From an uncultured Bacteroidales bacterium (GTDB lineage: Bacteria > Bacteroidota > Bacteroidia > Bacteroidales > UBA932), in NCBI GenBank assembly GCA_945868745.1, contig CAMBMK010000001.1, positions 1 through 64,000 on the forward strand: DNA of 64,000 nucleotides. Direction: 5' to 3'. Below the pieces are notes generated by a model. That model was not told where the DNA came from and did no database searches. It saw nothing but the letters and a program-made list of their open reading frames with translations. Position 1 is the stretch's first letter. Every line of letters begins with the position of its first letter. A program made the position numbers and the translations under genes. Positions 50,161-60,228 of the stretch are shown here, piece by piece.

Positions 50161-52734
50161 ATGAACACGAAACGCCTCATTGCAATCGCGGCGGCGTCCA
50201 TTATGACGCTTTCCCTCGCCGCACAGCCTTCCGGAAGAGAAGATTTCGGCCACAGCTGGTTCTTTATCCACAATCAGGACAGGGAAGAACTCGAATTGAG
50301 ATACAAGATGGACCGCGGTGCCGTGGACAGGGCTCCGGAAGTGGACCTTCCGCACGATTGGGGCACAGAAGGGGCTTTTGACATCAGTTACCCTGGAGAG
50401 AGCGGAAAGCTCGGATGGTGGGGACTGGCAAAGTATTGGAAAGATTTCATTCTCACCCCCGATATGCTCGAAGGGAAAAGATTTTTCCTCGAGGTTGACG
50501 GTGCAATGAGCAACGCCAGAGTGTATTGCAACGACAGATTCGTCGGCGAGTGGCCCTACGGGTATGCTTCCTTCAGGCTTGACGTCACGCCATACCTGCG
50601 CGAAGGCGGCAACTGCATCACATTCGACATAGACAACAAGCCCGAATCGAGCCGATGGTATCCGGGGGCGGGACTGTACCGCAACGTGTGGCTTGTCAGG
50701 GCCGACCCTGTGGGCATAGGACACTGGGGGACGCGCATCACCTCCTCCGTCAGCGGGGGCAAGGCCCTGGTCACCGTGAGCACCACCCTGCGCAATGCCC
50801 TGGAGGACTGCCCTGCCGGCCTTCTCACGTCCACCATCATAAGGAAGGACCCGACAAGCGGCAAGGAAGTCACCATTGGCACTCCGGCACAGCTCAGGAT
50901 TGAAGCCGTGAAAGACGGCATGGAGGTCACCCAGGTGATTGAGGTGGAGAACCCTTCGCTCTGGAGTCCCGACGAGCCGAATCTCTATACGATGGTAAGC
51001 TCCCTGGAGGCCGGCGGCAGCACCGACAGCCTGCGCACCCGTTTCGGAATACGGGAGATCGGATTCCGCGGGGACGGCTTCTATCTCAACGGGGAACGCA
51101 CATTCATAAAGGGAGTGTGCCTCCACCACGACGCCGGAGCCCTCGGTGCAGCCTGGAACACCTCCGCCTGGGTACGCAGGCTCAATATGCTCAAGGAGAT
51201 GGGCTGCAACGGCATACGCACTGCCCACAACCCTCCGGCACCTGAGCTTCTCGACCTTTGCGACAGCCTCGGATTCGTGGTGATGGACGAGCTTACGGAC
51301 ACCTGGACAGTGCCGAAGAAGCCCAACGGATATGCGACCCTCTTCGACGAATGGGCCGAGAAGGACCTCAGGGCAATGATAAGGCGCGACCGCAACCATC
51401 CGAGCGTAATCCTATGGAGCATAGGCAACGAGGTCGGCGAGCAGGGCTATCCTGACAAATACCACATCGCCTACAGGCTTTCGGACATCTGTCATGAGGA
51501 GGACCCGACAAGGCTCACCACCATCGGCAGCGACAATCCGTGGGCAAGCGAACAGGATTTCCGCAACACCGTTGACGTGTATGGTTTCAATTACAAGCCT
51601 CATCTCTACCGCAAGTTCATAGAAGCCAACCCCGGCAGGCCGGTGCTCGGAAGCGAGACCGCATCTACCATCAGTTCAAGGGGTTTCTACTGTTTCCCTG
51701 TGAGCGAAGAGCCGCTCGAGGGCCGCGCGGATTTCCATGTAAGCTCATATGACCTGTATGCCTGCCCGTGGTCACAGACCCCGGACACCGAGTTCCGCGC
51801 ACAGGACGAGAACCCGGAAATCGCCGGCGAATTCGTATGGACAGGCTTCGACTATATCGGCGAGCCTACCCCGTACAACAGCGACCTCACTATCCTGACC
51901 AATTTCCACGACGAGGCCGCCCGCGCAGCGGCAGAGAAGGAGCTTGCGGAGAAAGGCTCTGTAGCAGTACCTTCAAGAAGTTCCTATTTCGGCATCATCG
52001 ACCTTGCCGGATTCCCGAAGGACAGGTACTGGCTCTACCAGGCAAGATGGAGGAAGGACCTTCCTATGGCGCACATTCTGCCGCACTGGAACTGGAAGGG
52101 ACGTGAAGGAGAGATCACCCCGGTAATGGTCTATACATCCGGAGACAGTGCAGAGCTGTTTGTAAACGGCAGGAGCATGGGGCGCAAAGTCCTGGGAGAC
52201 AAGGAATACAGGCTTAGGTGGGACGATGTCGTCTATGAGCCTGGCACCGTGGAGGTCATTGCCTACAAAGACGGTAAGGAATGGGCCCGCGACAAGGTGG
52301 CCACAACCGGAGAACCTGCCAAAGTGATGGCTGCAGCAGAGCTCGGAAGCGGCCCTGGCGGGGAGTTCGGAGGAGACAGGAGGGTCCGCAACAGCGGCAG
52401 GAAGTGTTTCTTCGGACTGTTCAGGAGCAACAGGCATACCGTCAAATACAAAAAGGGAGACCTTATATATATTGACATAAAGGTGGCCGACAAGAAGGGA
52501 CGGATGGTGCCGACAGCCTGCAATGACCTGAAAATCACCGTCGAAGGTGCAGGAAAATTTGTGGCTGCCGATGCCGGTGACCCGACAAGCCTGGTGCCGT
52601 TCAAGTCAGACAGCCAGAAGGCGTTCAACGGCCTTTGCAGTGCGATTGTAAGACCTACAGGCAATGGCAGAATCACTGTCAGGATCGACAGTCCGGGCCT
52701 GAAGAGCGAAAAGATGATTATAGATGTGAAATAA
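50161..52734 (+). CDS. Glycoside hydrolase family 2 (beta-galactosidase-like), secreted
   Basis: Signal MNTKRLIAIAAASIMTLSLAAQ; DLPHDWGTEGAF; GVCLHHDAGALGAAWN; VILWSIGNEVGEQG acid/base; VLGSETASTISSRG nucleophile; 857 aa. Confidence 0.93.
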   Translation: MNTKRLIAIAAASIMTLSLAAQPSGREDFGHSWFFIHNQDREELELRYKMDRGAVDRAPEVDLPHDWGTEGAFDISYPGESGKLGWWGLAKYWKDFILTPDMLEGKRFFLEVDGAMSNARVYCNDRFVGEWPYGYASFRLDVTPYLREGGNCITFDIDNKPESSRWYPGAGLYRNVWLVRADPVGIGHWGTRITSSVSGGKALVTVSTTLRNALEDCPAGLLTSTIIRKDPTSGKEVTIGTPAQLRIEAVKDGMEVTQVIEVENPSLWSPDEPNLYTMVSSLEAGGSTDSLRTRFGIREIGFRGDGFYLNGERTFIKGVCLHHDAGALGAAWNTSAWVRRLNMLKEMGCNGIRTAHNPPAPELLDLCDSLGFVVMDELTDTWTVPKKPNGYATLFDEWAEKDLRAMIRRDRNHPSVILWSIGNEVGEQGYPDKYHIAYRLSDICHEEDPTRLTTIGSDNPWASEQDFRNTVDVYGFNYKPHLYRKFIEANPGRPVLGSETASTISSRGFYCFPVSEEPLEGRADFHVSSYDLYACPWSQTPDTEFRAQDENPEIAGEFVWTGFDYIGEPTPYNSDLTILTNFHDEAARAAAEKELAEKGSVAVPSRSSYFGIIDLAGFPKDRYWLYQARWRKDLPMAHILPHWNWKGREGEITPVMVYTSGDSAELFVNGRSMGRKVLGDKEYRLRWDDVVYEPGTVEVIAYKDGKEWARDKVATTGEPAKVMAAAELGSGPGGEFGGDRRVRNSGRKCFFGLFRSNRHTVKYKKGDLIYIDIKVADKKGRMVPTACNDLKITVEGAGKFVAADAGDPTSLVPFKSDSQKAFNGLCSAIVRPTGNGRITVRIDSPGLKSEKMIIDVK

Positions 52735-52764
52735 AACCCGGGAGAGGCCGGCTAAACGCCTCTC

Positions 52765-53808
52765 CTATACTCCATAGACATTGGTATCTTCACATGGGGC
52801 GCCGCTGGTGCCCCATTTTTCGTCCACCTGATCAAGAAGGGCGAAAAGTGCGTCGGGGTCCTTTTCAGTTACGAGCCTGATGCGTGTGTCCTTGAAATCC
52901 GGAAGACCTTTGAAATAGCAGCTCAGGTGCCTTCTCATTTCCAGCACTCCGGTCACAGGGCCCTTGAGGGCAAGCGAGAGGGTGAGCTGGCGCTTTGCAA
53001 GGGCCACCCTTTCCGATACGGCAAGGGAAGGAAGTTCCTCTCCCGTGGCAAGATAATGCTTGATCTCACGGAAAATCCACGGATGGCCGAAGGAGGCCCT
53101 TCCGACCATTATGGCATCCACCCCGTAGCGGTCAAATGCCTCCCGCGCCTTCTGCGGGGAAGTGATGTCACCGTTGCCGATTATGGGGATGTGCATACGG
53201 GGATTGGACTTGACCTCCCCGATGAGGGTCCAGTCAGCCTCGCCCTTGTACATCTGGCAGCGTGTCCTGCCGTGGATTGTCAGGGCGCTTATGCCGGCAT
53301 CCTGGAGCCTTTCGGCAAGACCGACTATGATTTTGGAGCTGTCATCCCAGCCGAGGCGCGTCTTGACGGTGACGGGCTTGCGCACGGCCTTGACGACCAT
53401 TTCCGTTATGAGGACCATCTTGTCGGGGTCCTTCATCATGCCGCTTCCGGCTCCGCGCCCCGCGATTTTGCTCACGGGGCAGCCGAAATTGATGTCGATT
53501 ATGTCGCAGCCCCTTCCTCCGGCGATTTCGTCGGCGTGGTCAGCCATCCTGGCCGCCTCCACCATTGCCTGGGGGTCGTTGCCGTAAATCTGGATGGCCG
53601 CCGGGGCCTCCCCATCGCAGATTTTCATCTTGGCGATGGCCTTGGCGGCATCACGGATGAGTCCGTCAGAAGGGACAAATTCGGTATAGACCATATCGGC
53701 ACCCTGCTCCCGGCACAAAACCCTGAAGGATGCGTCGGTGACGTCCTCCATAGGTGCCAGAAGCACAGGCTGCGGACCGAGGTCAAGGGTGCCGATTGTC
53801 ATGATCAA
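52765..53808 (-). CDS. dusB: tRNA-dihydrouridine synthase
   Basis: LLAPMEDVTDASFRVLCREQGADMVYTEFV; INFGCPVSKIAGRGAGS; LTIHGRTRCQMYKGEADW. Confidence 0.93.
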   Translation of the reverse strand: MIMTIGTLDLGPQPVLLAPMEDVTDASFRVLCREQGADMVYTEFVPSDGLIRDAAKAIAKMKICDGEAPAAIQIYGNDPQAMVEAARMADHADEIAGGRGCDIIDINFGCPVSKIAGRGAGSGMMKDPDKMVLITEMVVKAVRKPVTVKTRLGWDDSSKIIVGLAERLQDAGISALTIHGRTRCQMYKGEADWTLIGEVKSNPRMHIPIIGNGDITSPQKAREAFDRYGVDAIMVGRASFGHPWIFREIKHYLATGEELPSLAVSERVALAKRQLTLSLALKGPVTGVLEMRRHLSCYFKGLPDFKDTRIRLVTEKDPDALFALLDQVDEKWGTSGAPCEDTNVYGV

Positions 53809-56204
53809 TAGTTGTTGAGGCCTTTGATATCAACCTCTCCCCTGCGGCTCTGTCCCATAAGCCACTCGGAATAGAAGTCGGCCAGTTTCCAGAAGAAATA
53901 GTCGTCCATATCGCTGTAGGCGTGCCTCTGGCCAGGGAGAAGGACGAAATCGAACCTCTTGTTGGCCCTGATGAGGGCATCGATGACACGGATTGTGTTG
54001 GCAGGATGGACGTTGTCGTCGATGTCTCCGGTCACAAGCATAAGATGGCCCTTGAGATTGCGGACGAGCTCCTGGTTGGTGTGGATGCTGTAAATGAATG
54101 TGGTGTCACCCTCGACAACCTTCTCCTGGATGCCGTGGTGCTGTTCGCTCCACCAGCGGTTGTAGATGGTGTTGTCATGGTTGCCTGAGCAGGAGACAGC
54201 CACCTTGAAGAAGTCGGGATAGGTCAGGAGGGCTGCCGTGGACATGAATCCGCCGCCGCTGTGGCCGTGGATGCCCACCCTGTTGATATCCATATAGCTG
54301 TGGCGCTCGCAAAGCTGCTGGATTGCATATTTCTGGTCCTCGAGGCCATAGTCGCGGAGATTGCCGTAGCCGTAGTTGTGATACCATTTCGAGCGGTTCG
54401 GATGGCCTCCGCGGTTGCCGACGGTGACTACGATGAAACCTATCTGGGCAAGACGGTCGGTGCGGCAGAATCCCCTGCTCCAGGAGATGTTGACAGCCTC
54501 CACCTGAGGGCCCGGATATACATAGTCAGCTACAGGATAGACCTTTGTGCTGTCAAAGTCAAACGGCTTGTACATTGCGCCGTAGAGGTCGGTGACTCCG
54601 TCTGCGGCCTTGACCTTGAATCTCTCCGGGAACTTGTATCCGGCGGCGAAGAGAAGGCTGAAGTCGGCTTCCTCGAGGTCGAGGATCTTGCGGCCCTTCA
54701 CTGCATCGTAGAGGGCTACGGCAGGCTTGGCGTCAACCCTTGAATAGTTGGCCACGAACCAGCGGCCGTTGTCGTCAGACGAAGAGTGGACATCCATATC
54801 GTCCATATCCAGCTTGGTGATGGCGCCTCCGCCGAGGGACACCTTGTAGGTATGCATCTGGTAAGGATTCTCGCCCTTCTGGATGCCGCAGGCGCTGAAG
54901 AGCACATAGCCGGCAGCCTCATTGACGGAGATGACATCCTCCACATGGAATGCGCCTTCCGTGAGGTTGCGCACGAGGGTTCCGTCAGCATTGTAGAGAT
55001 AGAGGTTGGCCCAGCCGTTGCGCTCGGACCAGTGGATGAACTGCTTTCCGTTCTTTATGAAATATGGGTTGCGGTATTCCACGTAGGTGTTCATTTCCTC
55101 GTGCACTACCACTTTGAGCGAGTCGGCATTGACAGGGACATAGCAGAGATCGTATCTCTTGAGGTCGCGGCTGAGCCTGCCCACATAGAAGCCGTTCTCA
55201 TCGCCCATCCATTTGCTGCTCCAGAATTTGTTGTAGCTCTCCGGGATGGTGGTGCGTGCATTGTAGAGGAAGAGGTCCTGGTCCTTGTAGGCGGATGTCT
55301 TCACGATACGTGATGTGCCGTCTGCCACCGTGAATATATGGAGTTCACCCTTTGCACCGGGTTCGTTAGGCATCTGGTATTTGTAGGTCTCGAGCTCCGG
55401 ACGCGGAGACGAGAGGGAGTTGATCACCCAAAGCTCCTTGAGCGGGGAAAGGTCCCAGAGGAGGGTTGCGAAACGCTTCGAGTCCGGAGACCATACCAAT
55501 TCGGCAAAATGCCTTGCGGTGGAGTCCCTTTCAGTGTCGCCGGAATAGTTGTTGGCTCCCCAGGCCTTGTCGTAAGTCCCGTCAAATGTAAGCTGCCTTT
55601 CCACTATTGTGGAGTCCTTTTCGTCCTTGACCGCCTTGCGCAGCGAGGTCGAGTCCATCACGAAAAGGTTGTGGTTCTTGACATAGACACCCATCGTGCC
55701 GTCAGGGGAAACGCAGGCCCAGTCAGGATAGATCTTCTCTTCCTCCTTTTCCACGACGGTGAGCTTGCGCGAAGCGATGTCATAGGTGAAATGGAATGTG
55801 GAGTCGATGGATGTACGCACCTCGAAAGCGAAAGTATTGTCGTCCTTCAGACGGAGTCCGTCGATGCCGGGATGTTTGGCGTCAAACGGGTCTTTGGTGA
55901 TCTCTGTAATCTGCATCGCAAGCTTTTCGAGGTCGAAGACCGGCGTCTTTGTACCTGCGGCCGGATTGACGATATAGTAGGCAGTGCCTTCGGAGGTGCG
56001 CCAGCTGTACCAGAACCGGTCTCCGCTTCTGAACCAGTTTGGACGCACGGATGTGGAGAATACCATATTGCCGACCCTTTTCGAAGAGAACCTTTCCGCA
56101 AGGTCATAGTTCGGGGTGGTGACATGGTTTTCCTGTGCCTTTGCGGGCACAAGGGCGGCGATTGCAATCAATGCGGATGCCGCCTTCATAAGCAGATGTT
56201 TCAT
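53805..56204 (-). CDS. S9 family peptidase, dipeptidyl-peptidase IV-like, secreted
   Basis: Start MKHLLMKAASALIAIAALVPAKAQ; GIHGHSGGGFMSTAALLTYPDFFKVAVSCSGNHDN; C-terminal LLPGQRHAYSDMDDYFFWKLADFY; ATGA overlap with dus. Confidence 0.92.
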   Translation of the reverse strand: MKHLLMKAASALIAIAALVPAKAQENHVTTPNYDLAERFSSKRVGNMVFSTSVRPNWFRSGDRFWYSWRTSEGTAYYIVNPAAGTKTPVFDLEKLAMQITEITKDPFDAKHPGIDGLRLKDDNTFAFEVRTSIDSTFHFTYDIASRKLTVVEKEEEKIYPDWACVSPDGTMGVYVKNHNLFVMDSTSLRKAVKDEKDSTIVERQLTFDGTYDKAWGANNYSGDTERDSTARHFAELVWSPDSKRFATLLWDLSPLKELWVINSLSSPRPELETYKYQMPNEPGAKGELHIFTVADGTSRIVKTSAYKDQDLFLYNARTTIPESYNKFWSSKWMGDENGFYVGRLSRDLKRYDLCYVPVNADSLKVVVHEEMNTYVEYRNPYFIKNGKQFIHWSERNGWANLYLYNADGTLVRNLTEGAFHVEDVISVNEAAGYVLFSACGIQKGENPYQMHTYKVSLGGGAITKLDMDDMDVHSSSDDNGRWFVANYSRVDAKPAVALYDAVKGRKILDLEEADFSLLFAAGYKFPERFKVKAADGVTDLYGAMYKPFDFDSTKVYPVADYVYPGPQVEAVNISWSRGFCRTDRLAQIGFIVVTVGNRGGHPNRSKWYHNYGYGNLRDYGLEDQKYAIQQLCERHSYMDINRVGIHGHSGGGFMSTAALLTYPDFFKVAVSCSGNHDNTIYNRWWSEQHHGIQEKVVEGDTTFIYSIHTNQELVRNLKGHLMLVTGDIDDNVHPANTIRVIDALIRANKRFDFVLLPGQRHAYSDMDDYFFWKLADFYSEWLMGQSRRGEVDIKGLNNY

Positions 56205-56251
56205 ACTTTTGTATTGGTTGCTAGTTTGTTCCGTAAGTTGACAATTGAAGA

Positions 56252-56282
56252 TTGTAAAGTAACGCAATTCTGTTTAATTTTG
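56252..56282 (+). promoter_or_regulatory. Promoter TTG-N20-TAATTTTG upstream of BadF-type kinase
   Basis: TTG 56252-56254 and TAATTTTG 56275-56282 match consensus spacing. Confidence 0.6.
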
Positions 56283-56298
56283 CAAAAATAACAACAAA

Positions 56299-57141
56299 AT
56301 GATACTGATTGCCGACAGCGGGGCGACCAAGACTTCGTGGGCCGCCATATGCGGAGATGATGTCCTGAGATTCTCCGGAGAAGGGTGCAACCCCAATTTT
56401 ACGGATGCCGGGGAGATGGTCCGCAGCATCGGAGGGAGCATCCCGGAAAAGGTGCGCCGGGAAGAGGTCTCCGAGATACATTTCTACTGCGCCGGCATCG
56501 GCAAAGGCAACTCCGGAGCAGTCACCGGGGCCCTGGGCAAAGTGTTTCCCGCCGCCTCGATATGGTGCGGAAGCGACCTTCTCGGCGCTGCAAGGGCACT
56601 GCTCGGACACAATGCCGGCTTTGCGGCAATCCTCGGGACAGGGGCCAATACCTGCATCTACGACGGGACCGGCATCTCGCAGCACGTCGATTGCATGGGC
56701 TTCATCCTCGGCGATGAGGGCAGCGGGGCATATATCGGCAAACGTCTGATCTGCGACTATCTGCGCGGGAATATGCCTGAAAATGTGAGGATTGCGGCCG
56801 GGAAAGCCATCGGCCTTGACAGAGACGGCATCATAGAGAGGATCTACCGCCTGCCCCACCCCAACAGGTTCTGCGCGTCGCTTTGCAGGTTTGTCGGAGA
56901 GAACATCGGGGGCGACCCGTACTTCAGCAACCTGGTGAAGGATTCGTTCAGGGCTTTTTTCAACGGCATGGTCTGCCGATACGGGGGCTGGCGCTCCATG
57001 GAGCTCAACTGTACCGGCTCCGTTGCCTATGTATTCCGCGGGCAGCTTGCAGCCGTGGCAGGAGAATTCGGCATGAAAACCGGGATAATTGAAAAGGAAC
57101 CGCTGGACGGGCTGATAAGCTACCATAGGACAACAAAATAA
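56299..57141 (+). CDS. BadF/BadG/BcrA/BcrD-type ATPase, N-acetylglucosamine kinase-like
   Basis: MILIADSGATKTSWAAI phosphate-1 motif; AILGTGANTCIYDG; GFILGDEGSGAYIGKRLICDYL. Confidence 0.88.
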   Translation: MILIADSGATKTSWAAICGDDVLRFSGEGCNPNFTDAGEMVRSIGGSIPEKVRREEVSEIHFYCAGIGKGNSGAVTGALGKVFPAASIWCGSDLLGAARALLGHNAGFAAILGTGANTCIYDGTGISQHVDCMGFILGDEGSGAYIGKRLICDYLRGNMPENVRIAAGKAIGLDRDGIIERIYRLPHPNRFCASLCRFVGENIGGDPYFSNLVKDSFRAFFNGMVCRYGGWRSMELNCTGSVAYVFRGQLAAVAGEFGMKTGIIEKEPLDGLISYHRTTK

Positions 57142-57162
57142 TTATTGCTATCTTTGCCGGAT

Positions 57163-58332
57163 ATGCTGGACAAATACCTCCTCGCTCCATATTGGCTCAC
57201 GCTCAAGGCAAGACATGCTCTCTACGACAAGGGCGTGTGGAAGAGCAGTTCCGCCGAGGTCCCTACCATCTGTATCGGCAACATCACGGCCGGAGGCACA
57301 GGAAAGACTCCCCATACTGAGATGATTCTCAATACTTTGAGTGAGCTTCCGGAATGGAGGGAAAAGAATGTGGCCGTCCTTTCGAGGGGTCACAAGCGCA
57401 AGAGCGGAGGCTTCCAGCAGGTCAGCATTGACGGAAGCGCGTCCTTCTACGGGGACGAGCCGCTGCAGATAAAGAAGAATTTTCCGCAGGTGACGGTTGC
57501 CGTGGACCGCAACAGGATCGAGGGATGCACTTTCCTCTGCCATCCGGAGCTTCTGGCAACTGACAGAAAAGCCCGCAAATGCGCCAACAAGACCCTCCCC
57601 CCTGCAGACCTCATAGTCCTCGACGACGCCTTCCAGCACAGGGCCCTCAATGCCTTCATGAACATCATCCTCGTGGACTGGAACCGTCCGGTCAGCAAGG
57701 ATATGCTCCTCCCGCTGGGACGCCTGCGCGACCTTCCCGAAAGGATTGAAAAAGCCGACATCATCATTGCGACAAAATGCCCGGCATACCTTGAGAACTG
57801 GGAGAAGACATCGTGGCTCAACGGCATGGGCATAAGCGGCTGGGACCCTCAGACCTGCGAGGGACATTTCAGCAGCGGCAGGAAAGTCAAGGTGTTCTTT
57901 TCATACATCCACTACTGCGACCTGAAGCCTGTGTTCAGGGAAGAGGGAGACCCGCGCTACATCTATTCCAAGAAAATGGTCCTGTTCTCCGGCATTGCAA
58001 AGGACACTCCGCTGCGCCGGTTCCTCAGCGACAAGTATCAGATTGTGAGGAGGTTCAGGTTCTCCGACCACCACAAATACAACAGATTCGACATAGCCCA
58101 CATTCTGGCGGCATCCACCCTGAACCCCACCGCAGTGGTTGCCACGACCGAAAAGGACTGCCAGAGATTGCTGGACTGCAAAAAAATACCCGGACAGCTC
58201 AAGGAGAGACTGTTCCAGGTACCTATAAAAGTCGCCTTCCTCAGCGAGGAGGAAGAGGCTGTTTTCAGAGCTTCGCTTTCTGGGAAGCTTCAAGAATTTC
58301 ATTCTGGGCCTGAACCGACACCTCGTGGATAG
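57163..58332 (+). CDS. lpxK: Tetraacyldisaccharide 4'-kinase
   Basis: VPTICIGNITAGGTGKTPHTEMI; LSRGHKRKSGGF; GDEPLQIKKNFPQVTVAVDRNR; LIVLDDAFQHRAL. Confidence 0.94.
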   Translation: MLDKYLLAPYWLTLKARHALYDKGVWKSSSAEVPTICIGNITAGGTGKTPHTEMILNTLSELPEWREKNVAVLSRGHKRKSGGFQQVSIDGSASFYGDEPLQIKKNFPQVTVAVDRNRIEGCTFLCHPELLATDRKARKCANKTLPPADLIVLDDAFQHRALNAFMNIILVDWNRPVSKDMLLPLGRLRDLPERIEKADIIIATKCPAYLENWEKTSWLNGMGISGWDPQTCEGHFSSGRKVKVFFSYIHYCDLKPVFREEGDPRYIYSKKMVLFSGIAKDTPLRRFLSDKYQIVRRFRFSDHHKYNRFDIAHILAASTLNPTAVVATTEKDCQRLLDCKKIPGQLKERLFQVPIKVAFLSEEEEAVFRASLSGKLQEFHSGPEPTPRG

Positions 58333-59368
58333 CGTTGAACACCGCCTTCACGAAATCCTCGGCCAGTCCGTACTTCCTGCCGTTTTTCACCATCCCGTCG
58401 AGAACCTCATCCCAGCGCGCAGTCTGGAGAATGGCGATATTGTGGTCCCTCTTGTATTCACCGATCTTGCGGCTGATGTTCATACGCGACTGGAGGATAT
58501 AGAGAAGGTTGTCGTCAATGACGTCGATCTGGGCACGGAGATGGTCGATTCCCTCTTTGTACTCGAGGCTGTCGGAATCGGTTTCCCTTACCACAATCCT
58601 TGAGAGGAGGTCCTTGATTTCAGCCGGGGTGAGCTGCTGCTTCGAGTCGCTCAGCGCACACGAAGGGTTGCAGTGTGACTCGACCATAAGTCCGTCAAGG
58701 CCAAGGTCGAGAGCCCTCTGCGAAAGCTCGAGGACATAGTCACGCGAACCGCCCATATGGCTCGGGTCAGCAAAGAATGGAATCTCCGGAAAACGGGTCC
58801 TGAGCTCGATTGCAATCTTCCAGCCCGGATCGTTGCGGTAGATGATCTTCTGCGAGGAGGAGAATCCGCGGTGGATGACACCGAGCTTTTTGATGCCGGC
58901 GCGGTTGAGGCGCTCCAGGGCACCTATCCACAGGTCGAGGTCCGGATTGACCGGATTCTTGACGAGCACAGGGATGTCGGTATCCTTGAGTGCATCGGCA
59001 ATCTCCTGCACGAGGAAAGGATTGGCAGTGGTGCGGGCACCGAGCCATACCATATCCACGCCGTATTTGAGACATTCAAAGACATGCCTCTCGCTTGCCA
59101 CCTCGGTGGCAACCTTCATTCCGGTCTCCTTCTTTACCCGCTGAAGCCATTTCAGGCCCGGGACACCTATGCCTTCAAAGCATCCGGGATGGGTGCGGGG
59201 CTTCCATATGCCTGCACGGAACACATTGATTCCGAGCTCCCTGAGACCCTTGGCCGTTTCCAATACCTGCTCCTCGGTCTCTGCGCTGCATGGCCCTGCA
59301 ATTACCATCGGACGAGGTAATGTGAAGAATCCCCACTCCGATACCGGGGTACATTCCAGATTTGCCAT
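58265..59368 (-). CDS. Bifunctional DAHP synthase / AroQ-type chorismate mutase
   Basis: VIAGPCSAETEEQVLETAKGL; GFSSSQKIIYRNDPGWKIAIELRTRFPEIPFFADPSHMGGSR; C-terminal IDHLRAQIDVIDDNLLYILQSRMNISRKIGEYKRDHN. Confidence 0.94.
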   Translation of the reverse strand: MANLECTPVSEWGFFTLPRPMVIAGPCSAETEEQVLETAKGLRELGINVFRAGIWKPRTHPGCFEGIGVPGLKWLQRVKKETGMKVATEVASERHVFECLKYGVDMVWLGARTTANPFLVQEIADALKDTDIPVLVKNPVNPDLDLWIGALERLNRAGIKKLGVIHRGFSSSQKIIYRNDPGWKIAIELRTRFPEIPFFADPSHMGGSRDYVLELSQRALDLGLDGLMVESHCNPSCALSDSKQQLTPAEIKDLLSRIVVRETDSDSLEYKEGIDHLRAQIDVIDDNLLYILQSRMNISRKIGEYKRDHNIAILQTARWDEVLDGMVKNGRKYGLAEDFVKAVFNAIHEVSVQAQNEILEASQKAKL

Positions 59369-59370
59369 AA

Positions 59371-60225
59371 TTATCTGATGATTTTCTTGATTTTGTTTGC
59401 CTGTTCTATCAATTCCCTTGTACGGTCCGAATCATAGTCCTCGATTGCCTGGCGGAACTCCCCGATTTTTTCGATATAGGTGTCAAGCACCTTGAGCACA
59501 TTGTCACGGTTCTGCGAAAAAATCGGCACCCACATATCGGCATTGCTCTTGGCAAGCCTCACGGTCGATGAAAAACCTCCGGAGGCAAGGTCGAAGATAT
59601 GCTTTTCGTCCTTCTCCTTGTCAAGCACCGTCAGCGCGAGGGCGAACGAGGTGATGTGGGAGATATGGGACACATATGCAGTGTGGACATCGTGGCTCTC
59701 CGCATTCATATAGGTCGGGCGCATGTTGAGGGCGTCATAAAGCTTCTCAATCCCCGCCAGCGCGGCCCTGTCGCTCTCCTCGGAGTCGGCAAAGATGCAC
59801 GCCCTCCCGTCGAAAAGGTTGGGGACAGCCGCCCACGGACCGGAGTATTCGGTTCCGGCCATAGGATGGGTGGCCACATACCTTTTCCTCATAGGATGGT
59901 AACGCACGCTGCGCACAATGCTGGCCTTGGTGGAGCAGGTGTCGATGACGGTCTTGTCCGTCCAGCCGTTGTCCCTGAACATGTCCAGGACGCTCTGGAG
60001 CATCCCTACGGCCGCACCGACAGGTATCGCGATCACGATTATGTCGCTCCTGCGCACACAGTCTTCAATGGTGACTACTTCGTCCACCAGCCCGATTTTT
60101 TCGGCCGCAGCGGCATTGACCGGCTCAGACTCCACTCCGAGGACAGTCTGTGCAAAGCCACGCCTTTTGAGGTCTATGGCCATGGATCCTCCGATGAGGC
60201 CGAGTCCTATGATTCCGACAATCAT
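59371..60225 (-). CDS. tyrA: Prephenate dehydrogenase
   Basis: MIVGIIGLGLIGGSMAIDLKRRGFA; THPMAGTEYSGPWAA. Confidence 0.91.
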   Translation of the reverse strand: MIVGIIGLGLIGGSMAIDLKRRGFAQTVLGVESEPVNAAAAEKIGLVDEVVTIEDCVRRSDIIVIAIPVGAAVGMLQSVLDMFRDNGWTDKTVIDTCSTKASIVRSVRYHPMRKRYVATHPMAGTEYSGPWAAVPNLFDGRACIFADSEESDRAALAGIEKLYDALNMRPTYMNAESHDVHTAYVSHISHITSFALALTVLDKEKDEKHIFDLASGGFSSTVRLAKSNADMWVPIFSQNRDNVLKVLDTYIEKIGEFRQAIEDYDSDRTRELIEQANKIKKIIR

Positions 60226-60228
60226 TTA

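Noticed and set aside
53805-56291. Several plus-strand ORFs (160-317 aa) opposite the DPP-IV-like gene
   Set aside because: Antisense shadow ORFs with Val/Gly/His-rich non-protein-like composition.
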